Shown here: piece by piece, positions 1 to 5,647 of the stretch
Layout of the letters: each line of letters starts with the position of its first letter
Position numbering within the stretch: position 1 is the stretch's first letter
Assembly: GCA_964625865.1 (NCBI GenBank)
Contig: CAZVEV010000346.1
Coordinates: 1 to 5,813 of the forward strand
DNA from: CAZVEV01 sp964625865
Lineage (GTDB): Bacteria; Planctomycetota; Phycisphaerae; SM23-33
Direction: 5' to 3'
Length of the DNA stretch: 5,813 nucleotides
The notes under the pieces: model-generated
Seen by the model: only the letters and a program-made list of their open reading frames with translations
Databases searched by the model: none
What the model was told of the DNA's origin: nothing
Made by a program: the position numbers and the translations under genes

Positions 1-39
1 CGCCCGAAATCACCCTTCAAACGTCACTGCAATACGAGT

Positions 40-65
40 GCCGAACAGGATTGGCAGCGTCCCCG
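40..65 (+). repeat. Dispersed 26-nt repeat, copy 1
   Basis: This 26-nt stretch recurs at 1299-1324 in the same orientation with a single mismatch (A at 55, T at 1314). It contains GAACAGGATTGG and ends in GTCCCCG. Here it runs into three GGTTTC units (65-70, 74-79, 81-86). In copy 2 the following bases are only loosely similar. The near-identity over 26 nt is too long for chance in a window this size, so it is probably a short intergenic repeat family. I cannot assign it to a named family. The rest of positions 1-222 shows no gene I can support. Confidence 0.6.
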
Positions 66-222
66 GTTTCCGCGGTTTCCGGTTTCAATTGACCCGTCGA
101 AACCGTTCATAGGGGCAATAAGAGCCTACTAAACTGAGGAGTTGACCGGGACGGTTACCATCTTCACGTACTCTCGGCACGAGCGCATCCTGCGACCGAC
201 CAGGCCCGGCACGCGGGTGACG

Positions 223-867
223 CTACGGGCGAGCGCGGGCGTGGTGCATCGTCTGGATCGCCAGGGCTGAGACGAAGATGTAGCAGCTCAGCAGGAACAG
301 GCGCTGCCAGAGCCCCACGAAGCGCTGCAGCCCGGCGATCTTGCCCTCCGAGAGGACGTACACTGCGCACGTGACCAGGCCGGTCGCCTGCGTCACGACC
401 GCGACGACGAACATCGTCGTGTGCCTGCCGGGGCCAAACAGCAGCATCGACGTGGCCGGCGCCAACACGATCGCGACAAAGCCCAGGCCGGCCAGGTTGT
501 GCAGGCGTCCGGAGAGGGTCACCTGCGCGCCGACGTCCATCGGGAACAGCCCCGCCACGATGCCGGCCAGCGCCCCGAACAGGACCAGTTGCCCGGTCAG
601 TACCGCGGCGGCCGGCCCGCGATCGGCCAGCGCCAGTCCGAAGGCAATCGCGAACAGGATCATCAGCGCCCCGAAGGCGATCCACCAGAGGTTCATCCAT
701 CGCCGGACGGGGCTGTCGGCCGCACCAAGAAGACTTTCGACGTCTCGCATGTGGTTGTAGCCGGGGTAGTGCCGCCCCAGCACAAACGGCATGGCCAGGT
801 CGCCCGCGCAAGCAATCAGCGCCGCGACCGAGCCGGCAACGATCAGAATGGCACGACCTGGATTCAT
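223..867 (-). CDS. DUF998-type six-helix membrane protein
   Basis: The gene encodes a 214-residue integral membrane protein of unknown function. Six hydrophobic segments are visible at about residues 5-30, 59-81, 86-109, 123-145, 151-173 and 186-207. Between helices 1 and 2 the sequence YNHMRDVESLLGAADSPVRR, followed by WMN, and after helix 3 GLFPMDVG with a following GRLHNLAG, match the usual signature of DUF998 proteins (a conserved S/LGA-x-SP...N segment and a G-x-FP-x-D...LH segment). The reading frame stays open upstream to 1098, but the added N-terminus is Arg-rich and unlike a membrane leader. The ATG at 867, with GAGAG just upstream and a hydrophobic helix starting at residue 5, is the better start. 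Family members are about this length, so the gene looks complete. It is high in G+C and stands alone: the neighbour upstream is divergent and nothing follows it on this strand. DUF998 proteins have no settled function, so a specific role would be guesswork. Confidence 0.75.
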   Translation of the reverse strand: MNPGRAILIVAGSVAALIACAGDLAMPFVLGRHYPGYNHMRDVESLLGAADSPVRRWMNLWWIAFGALMILFAIAFGLALADRGPAAAVLTGQLVLFGALAGIVAGLFPMDVGAQVTLSGRLHNLAGLGFVAIVLAPATSMLLFGPGRHTTMFVVAVVTQATGLVTCAVYVLSEGKIAGLQRFVGLWQRLFLLSCYIFVSALAIQTMHHARARP

Positions 868-1106
868 GACTCTCGCCCGGCGTGTGGTCCACGGACGCCG
901 CAGTATACCACGGGCGGCGCCGCGGCGAAAAGCCCGGCCGCCGAACGCCTCTTCAACGACCCCGCCGCCAGCCGCCTCCCGAACAGCCCCAAACGCGCCC
1001 CGTGGACGCTGTAGCGTGTTAGCCGGTCGCCAGTAGCGCGTATCCTGTCCGCGACACCGCGCCCCCGTGCACGTGATGCACCATCCGAACCGGCGCACAG
1101 TTTAGC

Positions 1107-1125
1107 GGCCGAGCACCGCTCGGCC
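1107..1125. repeat. Perfect 8-bp intergenic hairpin
   Basis: The arms GGCCGAGC and GCTCGGCC are exact reverse complements around an ACC loop. There is no T-run on either side, so it is not a standard intrinsic terminator. It could be a remnant of a mobile-element end or a chance GC-rich hairpin. Confidence 0.45.
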
Positions 1126-1147
1126 TTCGCCGTCCGGAGGCGCAATC

Positions 1148-1267
1148 GTTAGACAGCGCCATCCCTTCTCCGCCCGGAAACAGGGCAGCGTCCTGCTCTG
1201 TGTAGAACGTCATCATCCATAGGAGGATCATCAGGTTGTGGGTCAGGATGCGGGCGCGGACCTCCCG
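1148..1267 (-). pseudogene. Possible transposase C-terminal remnant
   Basis: Read on the minus strand, this stretch gives REVRARILTHNLMILL followed by MTFYTEQDAALF. That is much more protein-like than the surrounding translation, which is rich in Arg, Pro and Gly. The helix R-E-V-x-A-R-x-L-T-H-N-L resembles the segment after the last catalytic Glu in DDE transposases (E-V-R-x-x-L-x-x-x-N-L), where the protein usually ends. No catalytic domain precedes it. The open frame continues upstream into sequence with no match I recognise and overlaps the sulfatase start region antisense. I infer a decayed 3' fragment of an insertion sequence, but the resemblance is from memory and weak. A chance open frame is the main alternative. 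Confidence 0.22.
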
Positions 1268-1298
1268 CGTTTGGCTGTGGTGGCGTCGGGCAGGCAAG

Positions 1299-1324
1299 GC
1301 CGAACAGGATTGGCTGCGTCCCCG
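1299..1324 (+). repeat. Dispersed 26-nt repeat, copy 2
   Basis: This matches 40-65 at 25 of 26 positions in direct orientation, 1259 nt downstream of copy 1. It is followed by CGATATC and CCGATACC units in place of the GGTTTC units after copy 1. The membrane-protein gene lies between the two copies. No target-site duplication or encoded mobility gene is evident, so a composite element is not supported. Confidence 0.6.
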
Positions 1325-1340
1325 ATATCTCCCGATACCT

Positions 1341-1357
1341 GGCCCCGCTGAGGGGCC
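1341..1357. other. GC hairpin just upstream of the sulfatase promoter
   Basis: The arms GGCCCC and GGGGCC pair perfectly around a GCTGA loop. It ends two bases before the candidate -35 element. No T-run follows, so termination is uncertain. It might insulate the sulfatase promoter from read-through, or be incidental in GC-rich DNA. Confidence 0.35.
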
Positions 1358-1359
1358 GC

Positions 1360-1387
1360 TTGCGGATGCTGGGTTTGGCGATAGAAT
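1360..1387 (+). promoter_or_regulatory. Candidate sigma-70-type promoter for the sulfatase
   Basis: TTGCGG (1360-1365) and TAGAAT (1382-1387) are separated by 16 nt. They match the TTGACA/TATAAT consensus at 4 and 5 of 6 positions. Transcription would start near 1394 and leave a leader of about 58 nt before the ATG at 1452. This is pattern matching only; promoter consensus in planctomycetes is poorly known. Confidence 0.4.
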
Positions 1388-1437
1388 CGTCAGGAAGACC
1401 GGCGGCGGTCGTCGGCTGGAAACCATCGGGGTACCAT

Positions 1438-1441
1438 GGAG
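1438..1441 (+). promoter_or_regulatory. Ribosome binding site that sets the sulfatase start
   Basis: GGAG ends 10 nt before the ATG at 1452. It favours that codon over the far upstream in-frame ATG at 1236, whose product would carry a long, Arg- and Pro-rich, non-conserved extension, and over the ATG at 1467, which has only a weak GTGAG upstream. Confidence 0.5.
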
Positions 1442-1451
1442 AACCGTGCCG

Positions 1452-2945
1452 ATGACCGTGAGCAATATGACGCGACGTGGGCTGCTGCGAAGAGCGTGGA
1501 ACGCCGGGATTGCCGCCACCGGGCTTGCCCTGACGTCACGGAGTTCTGCAGAGCGTGCCGAGTCCACTCGACCGAACTTCGTGCTGATTATCGGGGATGA
1601 TATCTCTGTCAGCGATTTCGGATGCTACGGGCATCCGAGTATTAGAACGCCCCACGTTGACAAGCTCGCCGCGGGGGGACTGCGTTTCGCCAATGCCTAT
1701 CTGACGACGAGTCAGTGCAGCCCCACCCGATGCAGCCTCATCACCGGACGGTATCCGCACAATACCGGCGCTCCGGAGCTGCACTCGCCCCTGCCCGAGG
1801 GGCAGGTGATGTTTCCCGCGATCCTGCGGAAGGCGGGGTATTACACCGCGGCGGCCGGGAAGTGGCATATGGGCAACTACGCCAAGGGCGCCTTTGACAA
1901 GGTGGTCGGCGGCGGCGGGTCCGGGGGCGAAGAACGCTGGGTGCAGTGTCTTCAGCAGCGGCCGAAGAACAGGCCCTTCCTCATGTGGTTCGCCGCCTAT
2001 GATGCGCATCGCGGCTGGTCACCAGACAAGGAAGGCAAACCTCACACGCCCCGGGATGCCGTCATCCCGCCGTACCTGATCGATACGCCTGCTGTTCGGA
2101 AGGACATGGCCCAGTATTACGATGAGGTGCAGCGTCTGGACAGGTATACCGGACTGGTTGCCCGCGAACTGAAGAAGCAGGGCCAGCTCGAAAACACCGT
2201 TATCGTCTTCATGGCCGATAACGGCAGGCCGTTCCCGCGATGCAAGACCCGGCTCTATGACAGCGGAGTCAAGACGCCCCTGGTGGTCCATTGGCCCGCT
2301 GGAATCAAGGCAAGAGGCAAGGTCAGCTCGTCGTTGGTCAGCACGATTGACCTCGCACCCACATTCCTTGAACTGGCCGGTCTGAAATCGCCGGAGAGCT
2401 TCCAGGGCGTCAGCATGGCGCCGCTGCTGGCTGATCCCAAGGCCGCTACCCGGAAGTACGTATTCGCCGAACACAACTGGCACGGCCAGATTGCGCACGA
2501 GCGGATGGTTCGGCATGGCGACTATGTCTACATTCGCAACGCTCACCCGCAACTGCCCCAGATATGCGGTCTGGACTCACAATGCCCCCAGAAAGAACTG
2601 AGGGCCCTGGCGAAACAAGGGAAGTTGACTCCGGCCCAACTGGACCCGCTGCTTGAACCGCGACCGGCGGAAGAACTCTTCAACGTAGCGGACGATCCTC
2701 ACCAGGTGAAGAACATCGCCGGGAATCCGGAGCATCGGAAGGTCTTGGCGAGCTTGCGGACGCTGATGGACCAGTGGCAGAAGCGCACCGGCGACACCGT
2801 GCCTCCGCTGGACAAAGCAACCCCCGACCGGTACGACCGCAGAACGGGCAAACCCATCCACGGAAGAGGCGGCAGACCTAAAGGCGGAATCATACCCGGC
2901 CAGACCACAGGCGCCTCCCAAATCAACGCCCCCGGCCCGCGCTGA
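1452..2945 (+). CDS. Tat-exported S1 sulfatase, sulfamidase-like
   Basis: This 497-residue sulfatase hydrolyses sulfate esters or N-sulfates, probably on a glycan outside the cytoplasm. The N-terminus has a Tat signal: TRRGLLRR (7-14), then a short hydrophobic stretch (19-27). The catalytic core starts at FVLIIGDD (43-50, metal-binding Asp pair). C-S-P-T-R (89-93) is the canonical formylglycine motif, and L-I-T-G-R follows it. Further active-site residues visible are K137 and H139 (GKWH), H186 (YDAHR), D256-N257 (MADNG) and K265. RPFPRCKTRLYDSG (259-272) resembles the sulfamidase (SGSH-like, S1_8) branch, so N- or O-sulfated glucosamine-type glycans are possible substrates. That subfamily call is from memory. 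ELFNVADDPHQVKNIA (408-423) is the usual C-terminal sulfatase block. Length is typical and all key residues are present, so it should be active. It needs a formylglycine-generating enzyme or anSME, neither of which is in view. It appears to be transcribed alone. Confidence 0.93.
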   Translation: MTVSNMTRRGLLRRAWNAGIAATGLALTSRSSAERAESTRPNFVLIIGDDISVSDFGCYGHPSIRTPHVDKLAAGGLRFANAYLTTSQCSPTRCSLITGRYPHNTGAPELHSPLPEGQVMFPAILRKAGYYTAAAGKWHMGNYAKGAFDKVVGGGGSGGEERWVQCLQQRPKNRPFLMWFAAYDAHRGWSPDKEGKPHTPRDAVIPPYLIDTPAVRKDMAQYYDEVQRLDRYTGLVARELKKQGQLENTVIVFMADNGRPFPRCKTRLYDSGVKTPLVVHWPAGIKARGKVSSSLVSTIDLAPTFLELAGLKSPESFQGVSMAPLLADPKAATRKYVFAEHNWHGQIAHERMVRHGDYVYIRNAHPQLPQICGLDSQCPQKELRALAKQGKLTPAQLDPLLEPRPAEELFNVADDPHQVKNIAGNPEHRKVLASLRTLMDQWQKRTGDTVPPLDKATPDRYDRRTGKPIHGRGGRPKGGIIPGQTTGASQINAPGPR

Positions 2946-3054
2946 CCAGACAGGGACAAGGTAATCCGCGGAAATGGGCCGGAGAGGCGAAAACGGGCAA
3001 AATAGGGTCGTACGTGTCACTATAGGGGGGCATACTGAGTCGAACGCTTGCCTC

Positions 3055-3079
3055 GAGGCGCGGTGTAAACCGTCGCCTC
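3055..3079. terminator. Hairpin between convergent genes, possible bidirectional terminator
   Basis: GAGGCG-CGGT pairs with ACCG-CGCCTC through one bulged T (3073), giving 10 base pairs closed by a GTAA loop, which is a GNRA-type tetraloop in RNA. It lies 110 nt after the sulfatase stop and 38 nt after the metallo-hydrolase stop, where a shared terminator would be expected. No T-run follows on either strand, so it would be an atypical terminator or an RNA-stabilising 3' end. Confidence 0.4.
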
Positions 3080-3104
3080 CAAGGCCTGGTTGGGCACGCT
3101 GGTC

Positions 3105-3128
3105 CACTCAAGCATGCTTAGTTGAGTG
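3105..3128 (-). terminator. Hairpin spanning the metallo-hydrolase stop codon
   Basis: The arms CACTCAA (3105-3111) and TTGAGTG (3122-3128) are exact reverse complements around a 10-nt loop. The loop region also holds the 10-bp palindrome AAGCATGCTT (3110-3119). The TAA stop of the minus-strand gene (3118-3120) lies in the loop. There is no T-run. It may stabilise or end the transcript. Confidence 0.4.
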
Positions 3129-4077
3129 TTACGGACATACCGTCATAGGCAGGGATAAGGCCTTCGGGCAGTAGTGTTTTCTCCAGTTCGCTCTGCGCGG
3201 GATGTAACGTCCGCGCCATATGGGTGAGAATTACCTGTGAATCAGGTTTCAGGATCTTTCTGCTCACAAGCGTTTGGTTCATGTGGCGGATCATTGTGAG
3301 ATCATTATGCTCAAAGATCCGATAGTCCCCCTTTCTCTCACCTATCGTGGCGTCCCAGATGAGTATGTCGAGTTTCTTCCTCTGGAGATAATGCCAGGTG
3401 CGGGTCAGCAACCAGGAACTGTCTGTAGCGTAGAGAATGCTCTTTGCCGCTCCTTCGATCAGGTAGATCAGGCATTTTTCTTTCGAGGACTTAACGTGGT
3501 GATTGGACTCAAGACCGGTGATCCCTAATCCACGAATCTTGAAGGTTTCGCCGATCGCAACAGGGCCCGTTGCGATCCGATCCGACTTCGGTACACCTTT
3601 CAGAACCTCAGGGTGTGCCCAGAATCTCAACGGCGCAACCCCTGCATCTTTCGCATCAGCTATGGCCAGCAGCGTGTCTTGGTGAAAATGGTCACGGTGT
3701 GTATGGGTAAGCAGTACATCGGTGATGTCAGCAGGATTCACTTTGTACCGTTTCATAACATCGAGCACTGTTGGACCACAATCAATCAGAATATGCCCGT
3801 TGACCAGGATAGACGACATACCACGCACCTGTCCTCTTGCAAGTTGCTTTTCCAAAGGTGGATACTTGCGTGGCCAATCTGCCGCACCCGTACCCAGAAA
3901 CAGAAGCTCAGCTTTCCCTTCCGCAGGGCCGTCAGAGGCGTTGCCCTCCTTCTGTGGCTTGCCTTCTCCTGCATAGGAAGATCCAGAAATCCGCCCTGCG
4001 GCAAGCAGGGCGGCTCCTATGGTGGTCATCTTCAAGAAGCCCCTTCGATCTTGCTGGTCTTTGCTGTCTTTAGTCAT
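3118..4077 (-). CDS. Tat-exported metallo-beta-lactamase-fold hydrolase, PhnP-like
   Basis: This 319-residue exported metallo-hydrolase has its Tat signal at the N-terminus: RRGFLK (11-16), then TTIGAALLAAG (18-28). After a Lys/Glu/Gly-rich linker (about 36-56) the domain begins with LLFLGTGAADWP (58-69). The metal site is THTHRDHFH (124-132; H125, H127, D129, H130), with H193 or H194, D219 (YATDSS) and H286 (ILTHM). This layout matches the PhnP/RNase Z-like branch, whose known members cleave cyclic phosphates and other phosphodiesters. The exact substrate is unknown. A cytoplasmic carbon-phosphorus lyase role like that of E. coli PhnP is unlikely, given export and no phn genes nearby. The start is supported by AGAGGA 9 nt upstream. 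It lies 60 nt downstream of the phosphodiesterase gene on the same strand and shares its lower G+C, so they are probably co-transcribed. All metal ligands are present. Confidence 0.85.
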   Translation of the reverse strand: MTKDSKDQQDRRGFLKMTTIGAALLAAGRISGSSYAGEGKPQKEGNASDGPAEGKAELLFLGTGAADWPRKYPPLEKQLARGQVRGMSSILVNGHILIDCGPTVLDVMKRYKVNPADITDVLLTHTHRDHFHQDTLLAIADAKDAGVAPLRFWAHPEVLKGVPKSDRIATGPVAIGETFKIRGLGITGLESNHHVKSSKEKCLIYLIEGAAKSILYATDSSWLLTRTWHYLQRKKLDILIWDATIGERKGDYRIFEHNDLTMIRHMNQTLVSRKILKPDSQVILTHMARTLHPAQSELEKTLLPEGLIPAYDGMSVTLN

Positions 4078-4119
4078 TCTGGAATATCCTCTGCACTGAC
4101 AGAACTCTGCCCATCAATC

Positions 4120-4140
4120 TGAGCCCAACATTTGGGCTCA
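4120..4140 (-). terminator. Perfect 9-bp hairpin overlapping the phosphodiesterase stop codon
   Basis: The arms TGAGCCCAA and TTGGGCTCA are exact reverse complements around a 3-nt loop. On the minus strand the hairpin begins with the TGA stop codon (4140-4138) and lies in the 60-nt gap before the metallo-hydrolase. No T-run follows. It could attenuate read-through, act as a processing site that sets different mRNA levels for the two genes, or cause partial termination. Confidence 0.5.
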
Positions 4141-4974
4141 GCGGCGTGGCTTGTCCGCGTCCGCTGGAGCGTTGTGTTCGATAAGGTTCTTTCTTATATG
4201 GCCAGGGACATTTGTAGTGATGGACATGGCTCCCCATCTCTTGAAACGCCTGGCGGTCTTAACGTCGTCAACCGTCCAGACATGGTATTCATATCCCTTG
4301 TCTTTGATCCCGTTGATAAAGCCCTCGTCGACACTGTTCTTGGCCGAACTGAATCCATCAGCTTTGATCTGCTTCAGGGTTGTCAGAACTGTTTCGAGGG
4401 ACGGGGATATCTTCCCTGACTTGCCCTTCTTGAGACCGGACAGCCAAAACGCCTTGTATTGCGGTGCTTTGACCTTTAGGGCTTGAATCACCTTCGTGTT
4501 GAAACTGATGACGACAATCTGCTCCTTCTTGAGGCGAGACGTGCCGATCTCCCTGAGTAATGCAGGAATAATCTCAATCCCGCACTTGATCTCGATGTAG
4601 ATCGTCTTCTGTTTCGGAATGGTCGAGAACACCTCTGCAATGGTAGGAATGACCGTACCGGTGAACTGCTTTCCGCGGTACGCGCCGACGTCCAGCTTGC
4701 GCAGTTCGCCCAATGTCGATTGGCTGACGATGAGATTCCTGCCCGCAACCTTCTTCGTGTTCCTGTCATGGATACAGACGATCTGACCGTCTTGGGTCAG
4801 GTGGAAATCTCCTTCAATGGCGTCGGCCCCCTGTGTCCATGCCAGCCTGAAGGCCGGTATCGTGTTCTCCGGCGCATCCCGCGATGCACCGCGATGTGCT
4901 ACGATCATCAACTCCTCCGCGCCAGTCGACGTGCCGGCCAGTAAGACAAGTGCTGCGATGTAAGACGCTCTCAC
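4138..4974 (-). CDS. Secreted glycerophosphodiester phosphodiesterase
   Basis: This 278-residue enzyme should cleave glycerophosphodiesters, the deacylated phospholipids, to sn-glycerol 3-phosphate and an alcohol. A Sec signal peptide is visible: hydrophobic residues 5-14, then a small-residue GTSTGA ending near residue 19. The TIM-barrel GDPD domain follows directly. Catalytic and metal-site motifs are AHRGASRDAPENT (26-38; H27, R28, E36), E54-G-D56, C-I-H69-D and IYIEIK (125-130, E128). HVWTVDD (231-237) and SITTNVPG (251-258) form the usual last strands; the Asp often seen in I-T-D-x-P is Asn255 here. The start codon is GTG, chosen because it alone gives the whole signal peptide and has GAGGTG 5 nt upstream. 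Length is normal and all catalytic residues are present. It is the first gene of a likely two-gene operon with the metallo-hydrolase. A hairpin element lies 32 nt upstream, so its promoter must overlap that element or lie beyond it. The exact substrate is not known. Confidence 0.92.
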   Translation of the reverse strand: MRASYIAALVLLAGTSTGAEELMIVAHRGASRDAPENTIPAFRLAWTQGADAIEGDFHLTQDGQIVCIHDRNTKKVAGRNLIVSQSTLGELRKLDVGAYRGKQFTGTVIPTIAEVFSTIPKQKTIYIEIKCGIEIIPALLREIGTSRLKKEQIVVISFNTKVIQALKVKAPQYKAFWLSGLKKGKSGKISPSLETVLTTLKQIKADGFSSAKNSVDEGFINGIKDKGYEYHVWTVDDVKTARRFKRWGAMSITTNVPGHIRKNLIEHNAPADADKPRR

Positions 4975-4979
4975 GATTT

Positions 4980-4985
4980 CACCTC
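4980..4985 (-). promoter_or_regulatory. Strong ribosome binding site for a GTG start
   Basis: On the minus strand GAGGTG lies 5 nt before the GTG at 4974. It fixes the start of the phosphodiesterase although no ATG is available in frame near the signal peptide. Confidence 0.7.
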
Positions 4986-5006
4986 AATAACCGAACGTTA
5001 AGCTTC

Positions 5007-5037
5007 AGCGGGTAGGGTGGGTAACTTGTTACCCACG
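5007..5037 (+). repeat. REP-like hairpin element, left copy
   Basis: A 9-bp stem (GTGGGTAAC 5017-5025, GTTACCCAC 5028-5036) closes on a 2-nt TT loop. GTAG at 5012-5015 sits at its 5' foot, the tetranucleotide that RAYT transposases read beside REP hairpins. The whole 31 nt recurs exactly, inverted, at 5648-5678. It starts 32 nt upstream of the phosphodiesterase start and ends 7 nt past the RAYT stop codon. It may also act as the 3' end hairpin of the RAYT transcript. Confidence 0.85.
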
Positions 5038-5044
5038 TTCCGGA

Positions 5045-5602
5045 TCACCATAGTTCTCCCTCCGGATCGCCAACGCCGCGCAGTTCCATCGGCCCGCACC
5101 AATCCGGCGTCAGGGCGCCGCTTTGCAGGTGGCGGTGGATCGTGCTCCACGGCCAGTCGGCCGCCCGATCGACGAGTTTGTGTTTCACCGGGTTCATCAG
5201 AGTGTACGCCACATGGTCTTGAAACTCACGCGCGTTGCGGATCGTATGTTCATAGAACCGCCTCTGCCATACCGCTCGTTCTCCCGAACGCTTACGCGAG
5301 GCGTTACGCACGCCCTCGCGCCCCCCGCCGGCCAGCCAGGCCCGAGTGAAACGACGTTTGAACTGCTGAATCCGAAGGGAGTAGTCCTGCGCTTCGTCGT
5401 CCAGACCGCAGAGGATGTGCAGGTGGTCCGGAAGGAGGACCATCTCGTGGATCGTCAGCGGATGATCCGCGAACGTCGCTCGCATGGCCAGGCCCAACAG
5501 CGTTCGAGCCTTGGCGTCCCGAAACAATGGGAAGCGGTCATGCGTAACGACCGTCAAGAAGTATCTCCCCCATGGGCGACGGAATCGACGATACTGCGGC
5601 AT
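5045..5602 (-). CDS. REP-associated tyrosine transposase (RAYT)
   Basis: This 185-residue single-strand DNA transposase belongs to the IS200-like Y1 (HUH) superfamily. The N-terminal strand YFLTVVTHDRFPLF (14-27) is typical of RAYTs. LPDHLHILCGL (57-67) carries the HUH pair H60 and H62. The catalytic Tyr is Y117 in WQRRFYEHTIRN (112-123), followed by the conserved DHVAYTLMNPVKHKLV (129-144) and WPWST (150-154). RAYTs are usually 150-200 residues, so this one looks complete and active. A basic insert, REGVRNASR (95-103), is coded by a DNA hairpin. The start at 5602 lacks a close strong ribosome site (AAAGGGG is 12 nt away), and TATAGC at 5631-5626 could be a -10 box. Perfect inverted REP-like hairpins lie at both ends of the gene. 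Its likely role is cutting or rejoining REP DNA. Confidence 0.9.
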   Translation of the reverse strand: MPQYRRFRRPWGRYFLTVVTHDRFPLFRDAKARTLLGLAMRATFADHPLTIHEMVLLPDHLHILCGLDDEAQDYSLRIQQFKRRFTRAWLAGGGREGVRNASRKRSGERAVWQRRFYEHTIRNAREFQDHVAYTLMNPVKHKLVDRAADWPWSTIHRHLQSGALTPDWCGPMELRGVGDPEGELW

Positions 5603-5647
5603 GGTCCGCGTTTGCCCCTTTCGGCGCTATATCCCAAGCAACGATTG

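Larger units (their letters stand above)
868..1451. other. 584-nt gap between divergent genes
   Basis: The gap lies between the membrane-protein start (867, minus) and the sulfatase start (1452, plus). Open frames cross it on both strands, but their translations are Arg/Pro/Gly-rich with no recognisable domain, as expected from GC-rich noncoding DNA. It holds a perfect 8-bp hairpin (1107-1125), a possible transposase remnant on the minus strand (1148-1267), the second copy of the 26-nt repeat (1299-1324), a GC hairpin (1341-1357) and a candidate promoter (1360-1387). I see nothing further in 868-1106. Confidence 0.6.

Noticed and set aside
164..892. Other long open frames opposite or offset to the membrane-protein gene
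   Set aside because: They are shadows of high-G+C coding DNA; their translations are Arg/Pro-rich with no domain, while the membrane-protein frame has clear helices.
868..1098. N-terminal extension of the membrane protein to 1098
   Set aside because: The added 77 residues are Arg-rich, lack conserved features and would put a long cytoplasmic tail before helix 1. The ATG at 867 has a plausible ribosome site.
1101..1153. Possible integron attC site ending in GTTAGAC
   Set aside because: The 3' core fits GTTRRRY, but no matching RYYYAAC partner lies at the right distance, and there is no integrase or cassette structure.
1236..1451. N-terminal extension of the sulfatase to 1236
   Set aside because: It would bury the Tat signal 72 residues inside the protein, and it overlaps the 26-nt repeat and the candidate promoter.
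2019..3107. Minus-strand open frames opposite the sulfatase
   Set aside because: They are antisense to a fully conserved sulfatase and have no recognisable features.
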